Positions 56,459 through 64,000 of a stretch of 64,000 nt of DNA are shown here, piece by piece; position 1 is the stretch's first letter, and each line of letters starts with the position of its first letter. The notes under the pieces are model-generated. The model saw nothing but the letters and a program-made list of their open reading frames with translations. It was not told the DNA's origin and searched no databases. The position numbers were made by a program, and so were the translations under genes. Origin of the DNA: Vibrio fluvialis (lineage in GTDB: Bacteria; Pseudomonadota; Gammaproteobacteria; Enterobacterales; Vibrionaceae); NCBI RefSeq assembly GCF_900460245.1, contig NZ_UHIP01000001.1:2604001-2668000 (forward strand), written 5' to 3'.

Positions 56459-58183
56459 CTACAGATAAATGGCCTGAGCAACACCGGAAGCATCGCCTTC
56501 GCCCAACGCCATCACTTCATCCAGACTCACCACGCCTTTCAGCGCCAGTTCCATCGCAGATGCAAGCAGCGGCTTGTACTCTTTTGAAGCCCGGGCCGCA
56601 TGGCCAAACGCAACCGCATCATTGGCACGCAGCGCGTCCATCATATGATGCTCCAGCTCCAGCATTTCAAACACACCGACCCGGCCACGGTAACCGGTCA
56701 GGTTACAGTTCTGACAACCACGCCCACGCACAAATTTCGCGCCCACCTGATTCGGAAAGCGTACTTCCAGCCACTGCTGTCGGGCATCATCCAGTTCATC
56801 GTGAGTTTTACAGTCCGGGCACACTTTGCGCACCAGACGCTGAGCCACCACCGCTCGCACGGCACTGGCCACCAGATAGCCCGGCGCACCCATATCAATC
56901 AGACGTAAGGCGCTGTCGACGGCGTCGTTGGTGTGCAGCGTCGATAAGACTAAGTGACCCGTCAGTGCGGCGCGCAGGCCGATTTCCACCGTTTCCTGAT
57001 CGCGCATTTCCCCCACCAGAATAATGTCCGGATCCTGACGCAGGAAGGTGCGCAGCAAGGTAGAGAAATCCAGATCGATCTTCGGATTCACCTGCACTTG
57101 GTTTACCCGTTCAATGCGATATTCCACCGGGTCTTCTGCGGTGATAATCTTTTTCCCCGGCGTGTTAAGTTCCGATAGCGCGCCGTAAAGTGTGGTGGTT
57201 TTACCGGAGCCCGTCGGGCCGGTGACCAAAATCATGCCATGCGGACGCTTGAGCTGGCGACGCAACCGTACCAACAGATCATCCGGAATTCCCGACTCTT
57301 CCAGCTTACGAACACCCGATGTCTGATTTAACAAACGCATCACCACCGATTCGCCGTACTGAACAGGCATGGTGGACATACGAATATCCACGGACTGACC
57401 TTTGGCTCGAATGTTAAAACGGCCATCCTGAGGCAGACGTTTTTCGGAAATATCCAGATTCGCCATCAGTTTGAGGCGCAGCACCAATGCAGGAGCGATG
57501 TTCACTTCATTGAGCAGGGTTTCATGTAGCACCCCGTCGATGCGCTGACGCAAGCGCAGCAGGTTGGCTTCCGGCTCGATATGAATATCCGAAGCCCCGA
57601 CCTGAATTGCATCTTCAAACAGCGAGTTGATCAGTTTCACGACGGTTACGTCTTCACTGTCATCATCGCCGATGGTGAAATCAAAGGCGTCGTTCACCTG
57701 ATGCTCTGCGTGCAACTGTTCTGCGAAAGAGGCGATTTCTTTGGTACGACGGTAGTAGCGATCGAACCCTTCCACCAGCTGCTTTTCTGGAGCAATAACA
57801 AATTCAAAACTGTGGTTTGGCAGCTGGTTGAGTAGCGATTCCTGCGCAAATAAATCCGCCGGATCGCTCATCGCAACCCGCAACGTCTCACCGCTGCGGC
57901 CAATCACCAATGCCCGCAGGCGACGGGCATGCACTTCCGGCAGCAGTTGAACCGCATCGATATCGACATGCGCGCGGTTGAGATCAATCAGCGGCAGTGA
58001 GAGTTGCTGCGACAAGAACGTCAGCATTTGCTGTTCAGTCAGGAACCCCAACTCAATCAGCGTGCTGCCGAGTTTGCTGCCTGTCTGGCGCTGAGCGCTC
58101 AGGGCCTGTTCGACTTGTTGCTCAGAAACAATGCCTTCTTCAACCAGCAAATCCCCGAGACGTTTACGCAGTTTAATTTGCAT
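56459..58183 (-). CDS. mshE: MSHA assembly ATPase MshE
   Basis: A 574-residue GspE/PilB-type extension ATPase. The N-terminal MshEN domain has tandem c-di-GMP motifs of the RLGxxLxxxGxxxxxQLxxALxxQ type (RLGDLLVEEGIVSEQQVEQA from about residue 8, and KLGSTLIELGFLTEQQMLTF following). The C-terminal domain has Walker A VTGPTGSGKTTTLYGA, the Asp box, Walker B DIILVGEMRDQETVE and the zinc cysteines CPDC...CQNC. C-di-GMP binding by this family activates pilus assembly. It overlaps mshN by 11 bases. Confidence 0.96.
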   Translation of the reverse strand: MQIKLRKRLGDLLVEEGIVSEQQVEQALSAQRQTGSKLGSTLIELGFLTEQQMLTFLSQQLSLPLIDLNRAHVDIDAVQLLPEVHARRLRALVIGRSGETLRVAMSDPADLFAQESLLNQLPNHSFEFVIAPEKQLVEGFDRYYRRTKEIASFAEQLHAEHQVNDAFDFTIGDDDSEDVTVVKLINSLFEDAIQVGASDIHIEPEANLLRLRQRIDGVLHETLLNEVNIAPALVLRLKLMANLDISEKRLPQDGRFNIRAKGQSVDIRMSTMPVQYGESVVMRLLNQTSGVRKLEESGIPDDLLVRLRRQLKRPHGMILVTGPTGSGKTTTLYGALSELNTPGKKIITAEDPVEYRIERVNQVQVNPKIDLDFSTLLRTFLRQDPDIILVGEMRDQETVEIGLRAALTGHLVLSTLHTNDAVDSALRLIDMGAPGYLVASAVRAVVAQRLVRKVCPDCKTHDELDDARQQWLEVRFPNQVGAKFVRGRGCQNCNLTGYRGRVGVFEMLELEHHMMDALRANDAVAFGHAARASKEYKPLLASAMELALKGVVSLDEVMALGEGDASGVAQAIYL

Positions 58184-59264
58184 TCGAGGTCTCCTCTAGG
58201 CTTGCCAGCACGTTGAGTCGATCGCGAATAAAAGCTTGTGATTGAACCGACAGCCCCACTTTGTTTTGTGCCTGCAGATACGATTGCTTTGCCTCGGACA
58301 GCTGGAAAGCACGCTCCTGCTGAATGGCCAGCCCGAGCCACCAACGCCCATTGTTGGCTTCTTTTTGGGTGAGTAACTGGTAACTTTCCAAGGCGATATC
58401 GTTAAACTTACTCTTCTGTGCCAGCGCTGCGCGCAGCGACAGGTATTCCGCTGAAGGACTTTGCGGCAAATACGACAGCGGCGAGAGCGCCGCTTCGGTC
58501 TGATTCTCTTTCATCAACAGTTTCGCTAACGCGATGCGCAGCGTTTCACCGTTGTGATTAAGCTCAATCCCTGATTGCAGCAGGTCAAAAGCGCGTCTGA
58601 CGTCACCTTTGCCATAATAGAGCGCAGCGAGCTTCTGACGCACACGTTCATCATCCGGCGTATAGCGCAGAGCTTCTGTGTATGCGCTGACTGCCGATTC
58701 AAAATCGTTACTGTCCAAAGCCTTACTGGCCCGCGCTACCGCCTTTTCAGCCAGTTGCAAGGGCGTCAGCTCAACTTGTTCAATCGACATCTGCACGGAT
58801 TCGCTTTCAGCTTGTGAGTGAGCCATCGTGGCTGGCGCCGTCACTGTGCTGGCCAGTAAAACAGGAGGCGAAACGAGCTTTTGAGCGCTGGCTTGTTGGC
58901 TGACAACACCTGTCAACACATCGCGCTCCGCCAAAGGTGGTTCAGCTACCAGCGGTGTGACCGTCTCTTTGTCCGCGTGGTAGATATTCACCCGGCTGGT
59001 GTGTGTTTTTTGTGTCGGCGACGGCTGCGATGCCGACACCGGAATAACCGGTACGCTGATTGAGGTTTGAATCGGCTCTGCCACGACGGACGCCTGCTGC
59101 GAAACAGCCCAGCCACCGACGGCCAAACTGAGGCCGAAACCGCCAATCGCCCAAATCCAGGCGGGACGTTTGGTCACTGACGGAACGTCAGCCGCCTGAA
59201 TATGCTCCAACGTTGCATGATGCTTCGTTGCGAGCTGCGACAGCGCTTTGTTGATTTCACTCAT
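58173..59264 (-). CDS. mshN: MSHA biogenesis protein MshN (TPR)
   Basis: A 363-residue membrane-anchored TPR protein. A cytoplasmic N-terminus (MSEINKALSQLATKH), one membrane helix (WIWAIGGFGLSLAVGGWAV, about 40-58), a proline/threonine-rich linker and several TPR units (about 175-350, KALDSNDFESAVSAYTEALR) are seen. It probably helps assemble the inner-membrane complex, much as GspB/PilF-like partners do. The start shares the mshM stop (TGATG), with GGAG 6 bases upstream. Confidence 0.9.
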   Translation of the reverse strand: MSEINKALSQLATKHHATLEHIQAADVPSVTKRPAWIWAIGGFGLSLAVGGWAVSQQASVVAEPIQTSISVPVIPVSASQPSPTQKTHTSRVNIYHADKETVTPLVAEPPLAERDVLTGVVSQQASAQKLVSPPVLLASTVTAPATMAHSQAESESVQMSIEQVELTPLQLAEKAVARASKALDSNDFESAVSAYTEALRYTPDDERVRQKLAALYYGKGDVRRAFDLLQSGIELNHNGETLRIALAKLLMKENQTEAALSPLSYLPQSPSAEYLSLRAALAQKSKFNDIALESYQLLTQKEANNGRWWLGLAIQQERAFQLSEAKQSYLQAQNKVGLSVQSQAFIRDRLNVLASLEETSNAN

Positions 59265-60106
59265 CAGTGACTCCATCCCCATAGCTGCGGGGTTTTGAAT
59301 TTCGGTTTACAGGTATCAAACGTGTCGTGAACCGCACTGTATAACTGTTGATTACTGACTTTAGGTTGCTGAGCGAAATAGGTCAGCAACAGTGCCTTAT
59401 GACACACTTGGTTGATCAGACGCGGAATACCGCGACAAGCCCGCCACAACGCTTTCTTCTGATTCAGCGTAAACAGCTCACCGCTTGCTCCGGACTTGTG
59501 TAGCCGGTTATCGATGTACGCAACGGTTTCTTCCAGTGTTAGCGGCCGGAGCTGCGCACTGAAGGTAATACGCTGGCGAAACTGACGCAGATGATGCTGC
59601 GCAAGTCGGCTGTCGAGTTCCGGCTGACCGATCAGCACGATTTGCAGCAACTTGGCGTTTTCCGTTTCCAGATTGCCAAACAGACGCAGTGTTTCCAGGG
59701 CGTCATCCGACAATGCCTGCGCCTCATCGACCATGGCTATCACTCGTTTACCCGCAAAATGCAACGCCATCAGTTCGGTCTGTATTCGTTCCACCAAATC
59801 GCGGTCATCTGGCACGTTCAGTTTGAGTTCGGTTGCGACCGCGCGGCGCAGTTCAGAGCCATTGAGCGCAGGATTGGGTAGATAGAGCAGAACAATGTCC
59901 TGCGCCAGATGCGTCAGCAGCATGCGGCAGACCATGGTTTTTCCGGTGCCGACCTCGCCCGTTATTTTGATCACCCCTTCGCCCATTTCCAGTGCCGCGC
60001 CAACGGTTTGAATCGCTTCAAAATGTGGCGCCAGACCGAGGAAAAAACGGGTGTCCGGAGTGAGATGAAACGGCATTTGATCCAGGCCAAAGTGTGCCAG
60101 ATACAT
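59264..60106 (-). CDS. mshM: MSHA biogenesis AAA ATPase MshM
   Basis: A 280-residue ExeA/GspA-type AAA ATPase. Walker A is ITGEVGTGKTMVCR, Walker B VIAMVDEAQAL; the lid region has RGIPRLINQVCHKALLL. GspA relatives bind peptidoglycan or help outer-membrane secretin assembly, so MshM may place the MshL secretin. I choose the second ATG (MYLAHFGLDQMPF), with GAG about 8 bases upstream; the ATG 6 bases earlier, overlapping the mshL stop, is also possible. Confidence 0.92.
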   Translation of the reverse strand: MYLAHFGLDQMPFHLTPDTRFFLGLAPHFEAIQTVGAALEMGEGVIKITGEVGTGKTMVCRMLLTHLAQDIVLLYLPNPALNGSELRRAVATELKLNVPDDRDLVERIQTELMALHFAGKRVIAMVDEAQALSDDALETLRLFGNLETENAKLLQIVLIGQPELDSRLAQHHLRQFRQRITFSAQLRPLTLEETVAYIDNRLHKSGASGELFTLNQKKALWRACRGIPRLINQVCHKALLLTYFAQQPKVSNQQLYSAVHDTFDTCKPKFKTPQLWGWSH

Positions 60107-60111
60107 AAGCA

Positions 60112-61746
60112 TTACTCAGCGTCCGGGAACCACTCTTGCAGCAGATCGCGTGAGCGTTCGAGCTCTTTCTGCCACGTGTTCACGCCAACCACCGTCGGCT
60201 TGAGCAATATCACCAGCTCGGTTTTTTCTGTCAGTTCGCTGGTGCTGCGGAACAGATGTCCGAGTGCGGGGATATCGCCCAGAAATGGTACTTTTGACAC
60301 TTTATTGGTGGTGTTGGTCTTCATCAGACCGCCAATTACGACCACATCACCGTCCTGCGCGCGAATCACCGAATCCGACTCACGAATCGAACTGCGTGCC
60401 AGTGGCAGGGTAAACGTGCTGTCGTTATAGGTGATCTCTTTATCCTGTTGCTCGACCTCAATTACGCTGGGATGGACATGCAACAAGACGTTGCCTTTAT
60501 CGTCGATCTGCGGCGTCACATCGAGAGAGATACCGGAGAAGAACGGCGTCAGCTCTACGTTCGGCGCCGCCTCGGTATTATCGCCCGAACCGACCACACT
60601 ACTTAGGTCGGTCACGTAGTACTCATCACTGCCAACTTTGATCACCGCTTTCTGGTTATTGGCTGCGGTCACACGAGGACTGGAGAGAACATTGAGGTCG
60701 CCTTGCGTCGACATAAAACTCAGTACCGATTCAAAACTGCCATCGGAAACGGTGATGTTAGTCTGACCCGAAAGCAGGGTTCCGATGGTATCCAATCCGG
60801 GCAAGGTTGAAGTCGCCGCACCGATGCGGTCGATGACCACTTTGCCGTTGCCCATCGACATATTCGACCAGTTGATACCTTGTTGATAGCCGTCGGTCAG
60901 CGTTACTTCCAGAATTTTTGCCTCCAGAATCACCTGACGCTGCATGCGTTGTTGTGACACGTTGAGGAACTGGCGCACCTCGCGCACTTCATCCGGATAG
61001 GCCCGCAGAGTCAGCACTCCCGCTTGCGGCGTCACCACCACACTCTGCCCGCGTCCGCTACCAATCAAGCGCGAGACGGCTTTCTCTAATTGAGGCCAGA
61101 AGTCACTCTCGCTCAGCGTCTCAATTTCCGTACCGCCACGTGCCGTGGTGGTGCTATTCGAACTGCTGTTGTTACTTGAGCTCGATGAGGTTGAACTCGA
61201 TGAACTGGTGTTATTGGAACTGGTGTCAGTGTTGGTAATCGTGCCCGTGGTGATCGCCGTCAGCGAGCGCCCGCTGCGCTTAAACTGCAGGTAGTCCACC
61301 GGAATAGTCACGGTGCGCAAACCGGCCGGATAAACCTGAATGACTTTGCCGACTTTTTCAATGTCATAACCGTACAAATCACGCACCACGTTCAGAGCTT
61401 CATCCAACGTAACGTCGGTCAGATTGACCGTAATCCGCCCTTCGACAGCAGGATGAAGCGCCACACTGTATTCGCTGTTTTGCACCAGGCTGGCAAAAAA
61501 CGCCTTAGCGTCAACGTTATTCGCCTGAATACGAAAACGCTTGAGGTGCGGCGTTGCGTTAGCATTGGTTTCATTCAAATCCGGCATGAGATCAGCTTCC
61601 ACAGAGGCTGGAAGCTGATCCAGGTTGCGGCTGTTGGCATCGTTGATCGACTGATTCAGCGATTGCTTGACTTCCACAGGATCGCGATGCCCCATAGAAC
61701 AGCCCACTAAGGTGGTGATCATCACACCGATAACCAGTTTACGCAT
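60112..61746 (-). CDS. mshL: MSHA secretin MshL
   Basis: A 544-residue outer-membrane secretin and lipoprotein (MRKLVIGVMITTLVGC lipobox). N0/N1-type domains lead to a Ser/Asn/Thr-only linker of about 30 residues (61140-61245), then the secretin domain with VDVTPQ-like SLDVTPQIDDKGNVLLHVHP and VIGGLMKTNTTNKVSKVPFL. It forms the pore for the pilus. The start is set at the lipobox methionine; an ATG 12 bases upstream has a poorly spaced ribosome site. Confidence 0.93.
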   Translation of the reverse strand: MRKLVIGVMITTLVGCSMGHRDPVEVKQSLNQSINDANSRNLDQLPASVEADLMPDLNETNANATPHLKRFRIQANNVDAKAFFASLVQNSEYSVALHPAVEGRITVNLTDVTLDEALNVVRDLYGYDIEKVGKVIQVYPAGLRTVTIPVDYLQFKRSGRSLTAITTGTITNTDTSSNNTSSSSSTSSSSSNNSSSNSTTTARGGTEIETLSESDFWPQLEKAVSRLIGSGRGQSVVVTPQAGVLTLRAYPDEVREVRQFLNVSQQRMQRQVILEAKILEVTLTDGYQQGINWSNMSMGNGKVVIDRIGAATSTLPGLDTIGTLLSGQTNITVSDGSFESVLSFMSTQGDLNVLSSPRVTAANNQKAVIKVGSDEYYVTDLSSVVGSGDNTEAAPNVELTPFFSGISLDVTPQIDDKGNVLLHVHPSVIEVEQQDKEITYNDSTFTLPLARSSIRESDSVIRAQDGDVVVIGGLMKTNTTNKVSKVPFLGDIPALGHLFRSTSELTEKTELVILLKPTVVGVNTWQKELERSRDLLQEWFPDAE

Positions 61747-61761
61747 ATGCACATTCATACC

Positions 61762-62073
61762 TTAATTCTTGATATTCAGGGAGAAAAGCTCAAGCTCCCA
61801 ACGCTTGCCACCACGAGTCAACGTCACCGTTGATTCCGTCACGCCAGCCACGTGATAGCCACGAACTGTTTGCCCTACCGTCACAACCTGGTCACTGAGA
61901 ATGGCTAAGCATTGTTGCTGGCACACAATACTTTGCAGTTCAGGCAAAGGATGCTGACGAGCCGTCCTCTGCGCCTGACTGGGAGCGTAGCCTAACGGCG
62001 CAGTCGGGTCTTCGGCCGCGAAAGCCAAACCGCTGATCATGAGCGTACTCAGTAGGATGCCAACTTTAACCAC
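61762..62073 (-). CDS. mshK: MSHA biogenesis protein MshK
   Basis: A 103-residue exported protein with an N-terminal signal or membrane segment (VGILLSTLMISGLAFA). A short domain follows, including ILSDQVVTVGQTVRGYHVAG, resembling the PilP/GspC type homology region. It probably contacts the MshL secretin from the periplasm. The start codon is GTG, with GGAG 7 bases upstream, overlapping mshJ by 8 bases. Confidence 0.87.
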   Translation of the reverse strand: MVKVGILLSTLMISGLAFAAEDPTAPLGYAPSQAQRTARQHPLPELQSIVCQQQCLAILSDQVVTVGQTVRGYHVAGVTESTVTLTRGGKRWELELFSLNIKN

Positions 62074-62716
62074 CGATGAACTCCTCTCGCGATCCCAATG
62101 TATAGACCTGTAAAATCAATCTGGCCTGAGGATAGGTTTCGACCTGATACTTGAAACTGCGCCAATAGTATTTCACTGGCAGGCTTTCCAGCGCGAGCAG
62201 ATAATCCCGAATCGCGAAATAGTTGCCAGTCAACTCAAGGCGCACCGGATGCACATAGTACTTAACTGCACTCGGGTCGTCTTTCGAAGGAACGATGGGT
62301 TCAGCAGGCAATGACTGCAGGCTAATCAATTTCAGCTTGGTGCTGTTGTCGAGCACTGTTTGCAACAGCGTCGCCATCTGTGTCGGAGAAACTAAGGTTT
62401 CAGTAGAGTTAGCCAGCTCCATAGACAGCGACTGACTCTGTTCCTGCAGCGTTGCAAACTCTTTATCGATGCTCTCATCCGGATTCTTTTTCAGCGCGAC
62501 CTGCAGCTGTTGAATGGTCAGTTGCGCGCTCTGGTTCGACGAGATGAGCCCTTGCAACCGGGTCTGCTGCTGCCCATATTGAGCCACCAGCGGATCAACC
62601 AGCAGGGTCAGAGAAATAAACACTACCGCCACTAAGCCACACAAACTAATCAGCAGTTTTTCTCGTTGCGAGCGTTTAGCGAATGCGTCACTCCAGACGC
62701 TCCAGCGCTGTTTCAT
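62066..62716 (-). CDS. mshJ: MSHA biogenesis protein MshJ
   Basis: A 216-residue bitopic protein resembling PilO/GspM: a short cytoplasmic N-terminus, a membrane helix (LLISLCGLVAVVFISLTLLV, about 22-41), a coiled coil and a ferredoxin-like periplasmic domain (LTGNYFAIRDYLLALESLPV). It forms part of the alignment complex with MshI. The start overlaps the mshI stop by 4 bases (ATGA). Confidence 0.9.
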   Translation of the reverse strand: MKQRWSVWSDAFAKRSQREKLLISLCGLVAVVFISLTLLVDPLVAQYGQQQTRLQGLISSNQSAQLTIQQLQVALKKNPDESIDKEFATLQEQSQSLSMELANSTETLVSPTQMATLLQTVLDNSTKLKLISLQSLPAEPIVPSKDDPSAVKYYVHPVRLELTGNYFAIRDYLLALESLPVKYYWRSFKYQVETYPQARLILQVYTLGSREEFIGG

Positions 62717-64000
62717 CGCTTCGCTCCTTGTTTGGTTTTCAATTCAAACGTTACCACATCTTCGTCATTACGGCCGATGACCAGTTGATCGAAACTGCGC
62801 CCAACCAGGTGCAACTCGCTCTGAAACTCTGCAATCCAGTTCGGAATCACTTTCGCTTCGCGTGCCAGCCCCTGAATGTCAAAGCGCTGCTTATCCATTT
62901 CAATTTGCTTGAGTGAAATATCGCGACGCGCCAGCTTAGCCAGTGCATCCATGACTCCGGAATACCCCACTTGCAGAGAATGGTCAAAGTCACTGATGGC
63001 ATTGAGGGAAGCCTGCTTGGCTGCAATCTCTTTTTTCAGTCGGGCCACGGCGGCCACCTTGCTTGCTGACGGCTGATGCCGATCCACCTGCTTCTTCAGA
63101 TCACTGACTTGCTGGCTCAGCTGAGCAGCCTGTTGCTCAACGCCTGCTAATGCTTCACCCTGCTTTACGATATTGAAACGGTAGATGCCTGAGACCACCA
63201 GCATTAGTGCCAATGCTACGCCCCAAACACCGATCACAGCAGAGAGAGAAAAGTAATCTTTCTTCGGTTTCAGGTGATCCTGATAAAAATTGAGCGTATC
63301 GCCCGGTGCCATTGAGGTGTGTTGTGCCAGCACCTGTCCGGACAAGGCCTGAGCGCCGTCATTCGACAGCGGAGAAACCTTAACACTTAACCGTTCGTTT
63401 AGTGCTTGCACCAGCTCGACATGATCTTCGTCGTCACAGCATACCTTCAGATGATGCAGCGCCACGCCTTTGAGCTGAGAAGAGAGATAATCAATCGAAC
63501 GTTGCAGCTCCAGCGCCAGTCCGTCCAACTGCAACGCGGAACTTGCGACCCCCGTGATCGGTGCAACGACACCTCTCAGTGTGCGCTGAAAATGACACTG
63601 CTTGTCAACGAAAGCATCCAGTTTAAAGTGGCCGCCTTTGCTGCGTTGCAACAACAGAAAATGCGACTGTTCCGGTAAGCAATGCGCCCACACTTCCTGC
63701 TCCGGCAGCAGGCGCCCCAGTTCACAGCCGAGACTTTCCAGCAATGCAGCCACTTCCAATACCTGTTTGCGTGCCATCACGTAAGCCTGGACCTTACTGC
63801 TTCCTGTCAACGGATGCGCATCCGCCACGACTTCGGTGACTTTCTCGCTGATCAAATCTTTGAGTAAAAATGGCAGCGCTGCTGGCCACTCTTCACGCGG
63901 AAGTGCTGGCTTTTCAATCTGGTAGCTTTGATAAAGCTGGGAATGGAGCACGACATCCACGGTGACGCCTTTGGCGCCACTCTGTTTCAAGGCCTGAATC
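62713..64000 (-). CDS. mshI: MSHA biogenesis protein MshI (5' end cut off)
   Basis: The last 428 or so codons of a PilM/PilN (GspL)-type protein; the 5' end lies beyond the window. The visible part has an actin-like cytoplasmic PilM-like domain (about the first 240 codons here), a membrane helix (AVIGVWGVALALMLVVSGIY), a coiled coil (QQAAQLSQQVSDLKKQVDRH) and a small periplasmic domain. It recruits MshE and pairs with MshJ. A TTG near the edge is in frame but is not the true start, since coding continues upstream of it (IQALKQSG). Confidence 0.9.
   Translation of the reverse strand, partial: IQALKQSGAKGVTVDVVLHSQLYQSYQIEKPALPREEWPAALPFLLKDLISEKVTEVVADAHPLTGSSKVQAYVMARKQVLEVAALLESLGCELGRLLPEQEVWAHCLPEQSHFLLLQRSKGGHFKLDAFVDKQCHFQRTLRGVVAPITGVASSALQLDGLALELQRSIDYLSSQLKGVALHHLKVCCDDEDHVELVQALNERLSVKVSPLSNDGAQALSGQVLAQHTSMAPGDTLNFYQDHLKPKKDYFSLSAVIGVWGVALALMLVVSGIYRFNIVKQGEALAGVEQQAAQLSQQVSDLKKQVDRHQPSASKVAAVARLKKEIAAKQASLNAISDFDHSLQVGYSGVMDALAKLARRDISLKQIEMDKQRFDIQGLAREAKVIPNWIAEFQSELHLVGRSFDQLVIGRNDEDVVTFELKTKQGAKR

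Noticed and set aside
63990..64000. TTG at 63990 as the true start of mshI
   Set aside because: Open coding sequence continues to the edge (IQAL before it), and known MshI proteins are longer; the gene is simply cut by the window.

Overview
The window is a stretch of chromosomal backbone from a gammaproteobacterium of the genus Vibrio. The main evidence is the complete MSHA (mannose-sensitive haemagglutinin, type IV pilus) locus lying directly beside mreBCD, together with the gene order argR/mdh - ispB - rplU/rpmA/cgtA - folA - apaH/apaG/rsmA/pdxA/surA/lptD - djlA - tRNAs - mltC/yggX/mutY/trmB - hemW/rdgB/yggTS/proC. I recognise this order from V. cholerae chromosome 1. Composition looks close to 50% GC by eye. 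A species in or near the V. fluvialis/V. furnissii group is possible but is only a guess. I see no insertion sequence, integrase, prophage, CRISPR array or plasmid function.

Layout. (1) 1-9.1 kb: the 5' end of pilT; the yggS-proC-yggT-yggU-DUF4426-rdgB-hemW run (+); a convergent block of an AlkA-like glycosylase, glutaminase and trmB (-); then mutY-yggX (+). (2) 9.2-13.6 kb: mltC, then two tRNA arrays (Phe-Thr-Phe-Asn and Phe-Thr-Asn-Thr-Asn) with matching promoters and terminators, flanking one methyl-accepting chemotaxis gene. (3) 13.7-21.5 kb: djlA (-), and the outer-membrane/RNA-maturation series lptD-surA-pdxA-rsmA-apaG-apaH (+) with graded hairpins inside it. (4) 21.5-30.3 kb: folA, yjjB-yjjP, cgtA, rpmA-rplU (-), ispB (+), an ArcD-type permease and mdh (-), argR (+). 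(5) 30.6-36.8 kb: the most accessory-looking part: a TAXI-type TRAP transporter with a fused permease and a universal stress protein, a duplicated DUF2061 membrane protein behind a near-perfect Fur box, a glycosidase-like protein without a catalytic domain, and rraB. (6) 37-47.8 kb (-): tldD, nitrilase, yhdP, rng, maf, mreD-mreC-mreB. (7) 47.9-64 kb (-): the MSHA pilus locus from mshI (cut by the window end) to mshQ.

How the parts work together. The MSHA genes form a secretory half (mshI-J-K-L-M-N-E-G-F: secretin, inner-membrane platform, assembly ATPase) and a structural half (mshB-A-C-D-O-P-Q: pilins and a large accessory protein). They are tightly coupled by overlapping stop/start codons. 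A perfect palindrome holds the apparent -10 element in front of mshB, and a strong terminator directly follows mshA. MshE carries c-di-GMP-binding MshEN motifs. The incomplete pilT at the left end encodes the retraction ATPase that serves this pilus in vibrios.

The most interesting signals are regulatory or structural rather than a new multi-gene system: a Fur box before the DUF2061 gene, a perfect FNR-type site before mdh, a candidate ARG box before the ArcD-like gene, three tRNA-Phe acceptor-stem variants within 2.6 kb, a PDZ-like tail on the TRAP permease, and the palindromic mshB promoter. I did not find a convincing undescribed defence or biosynthetic system here.
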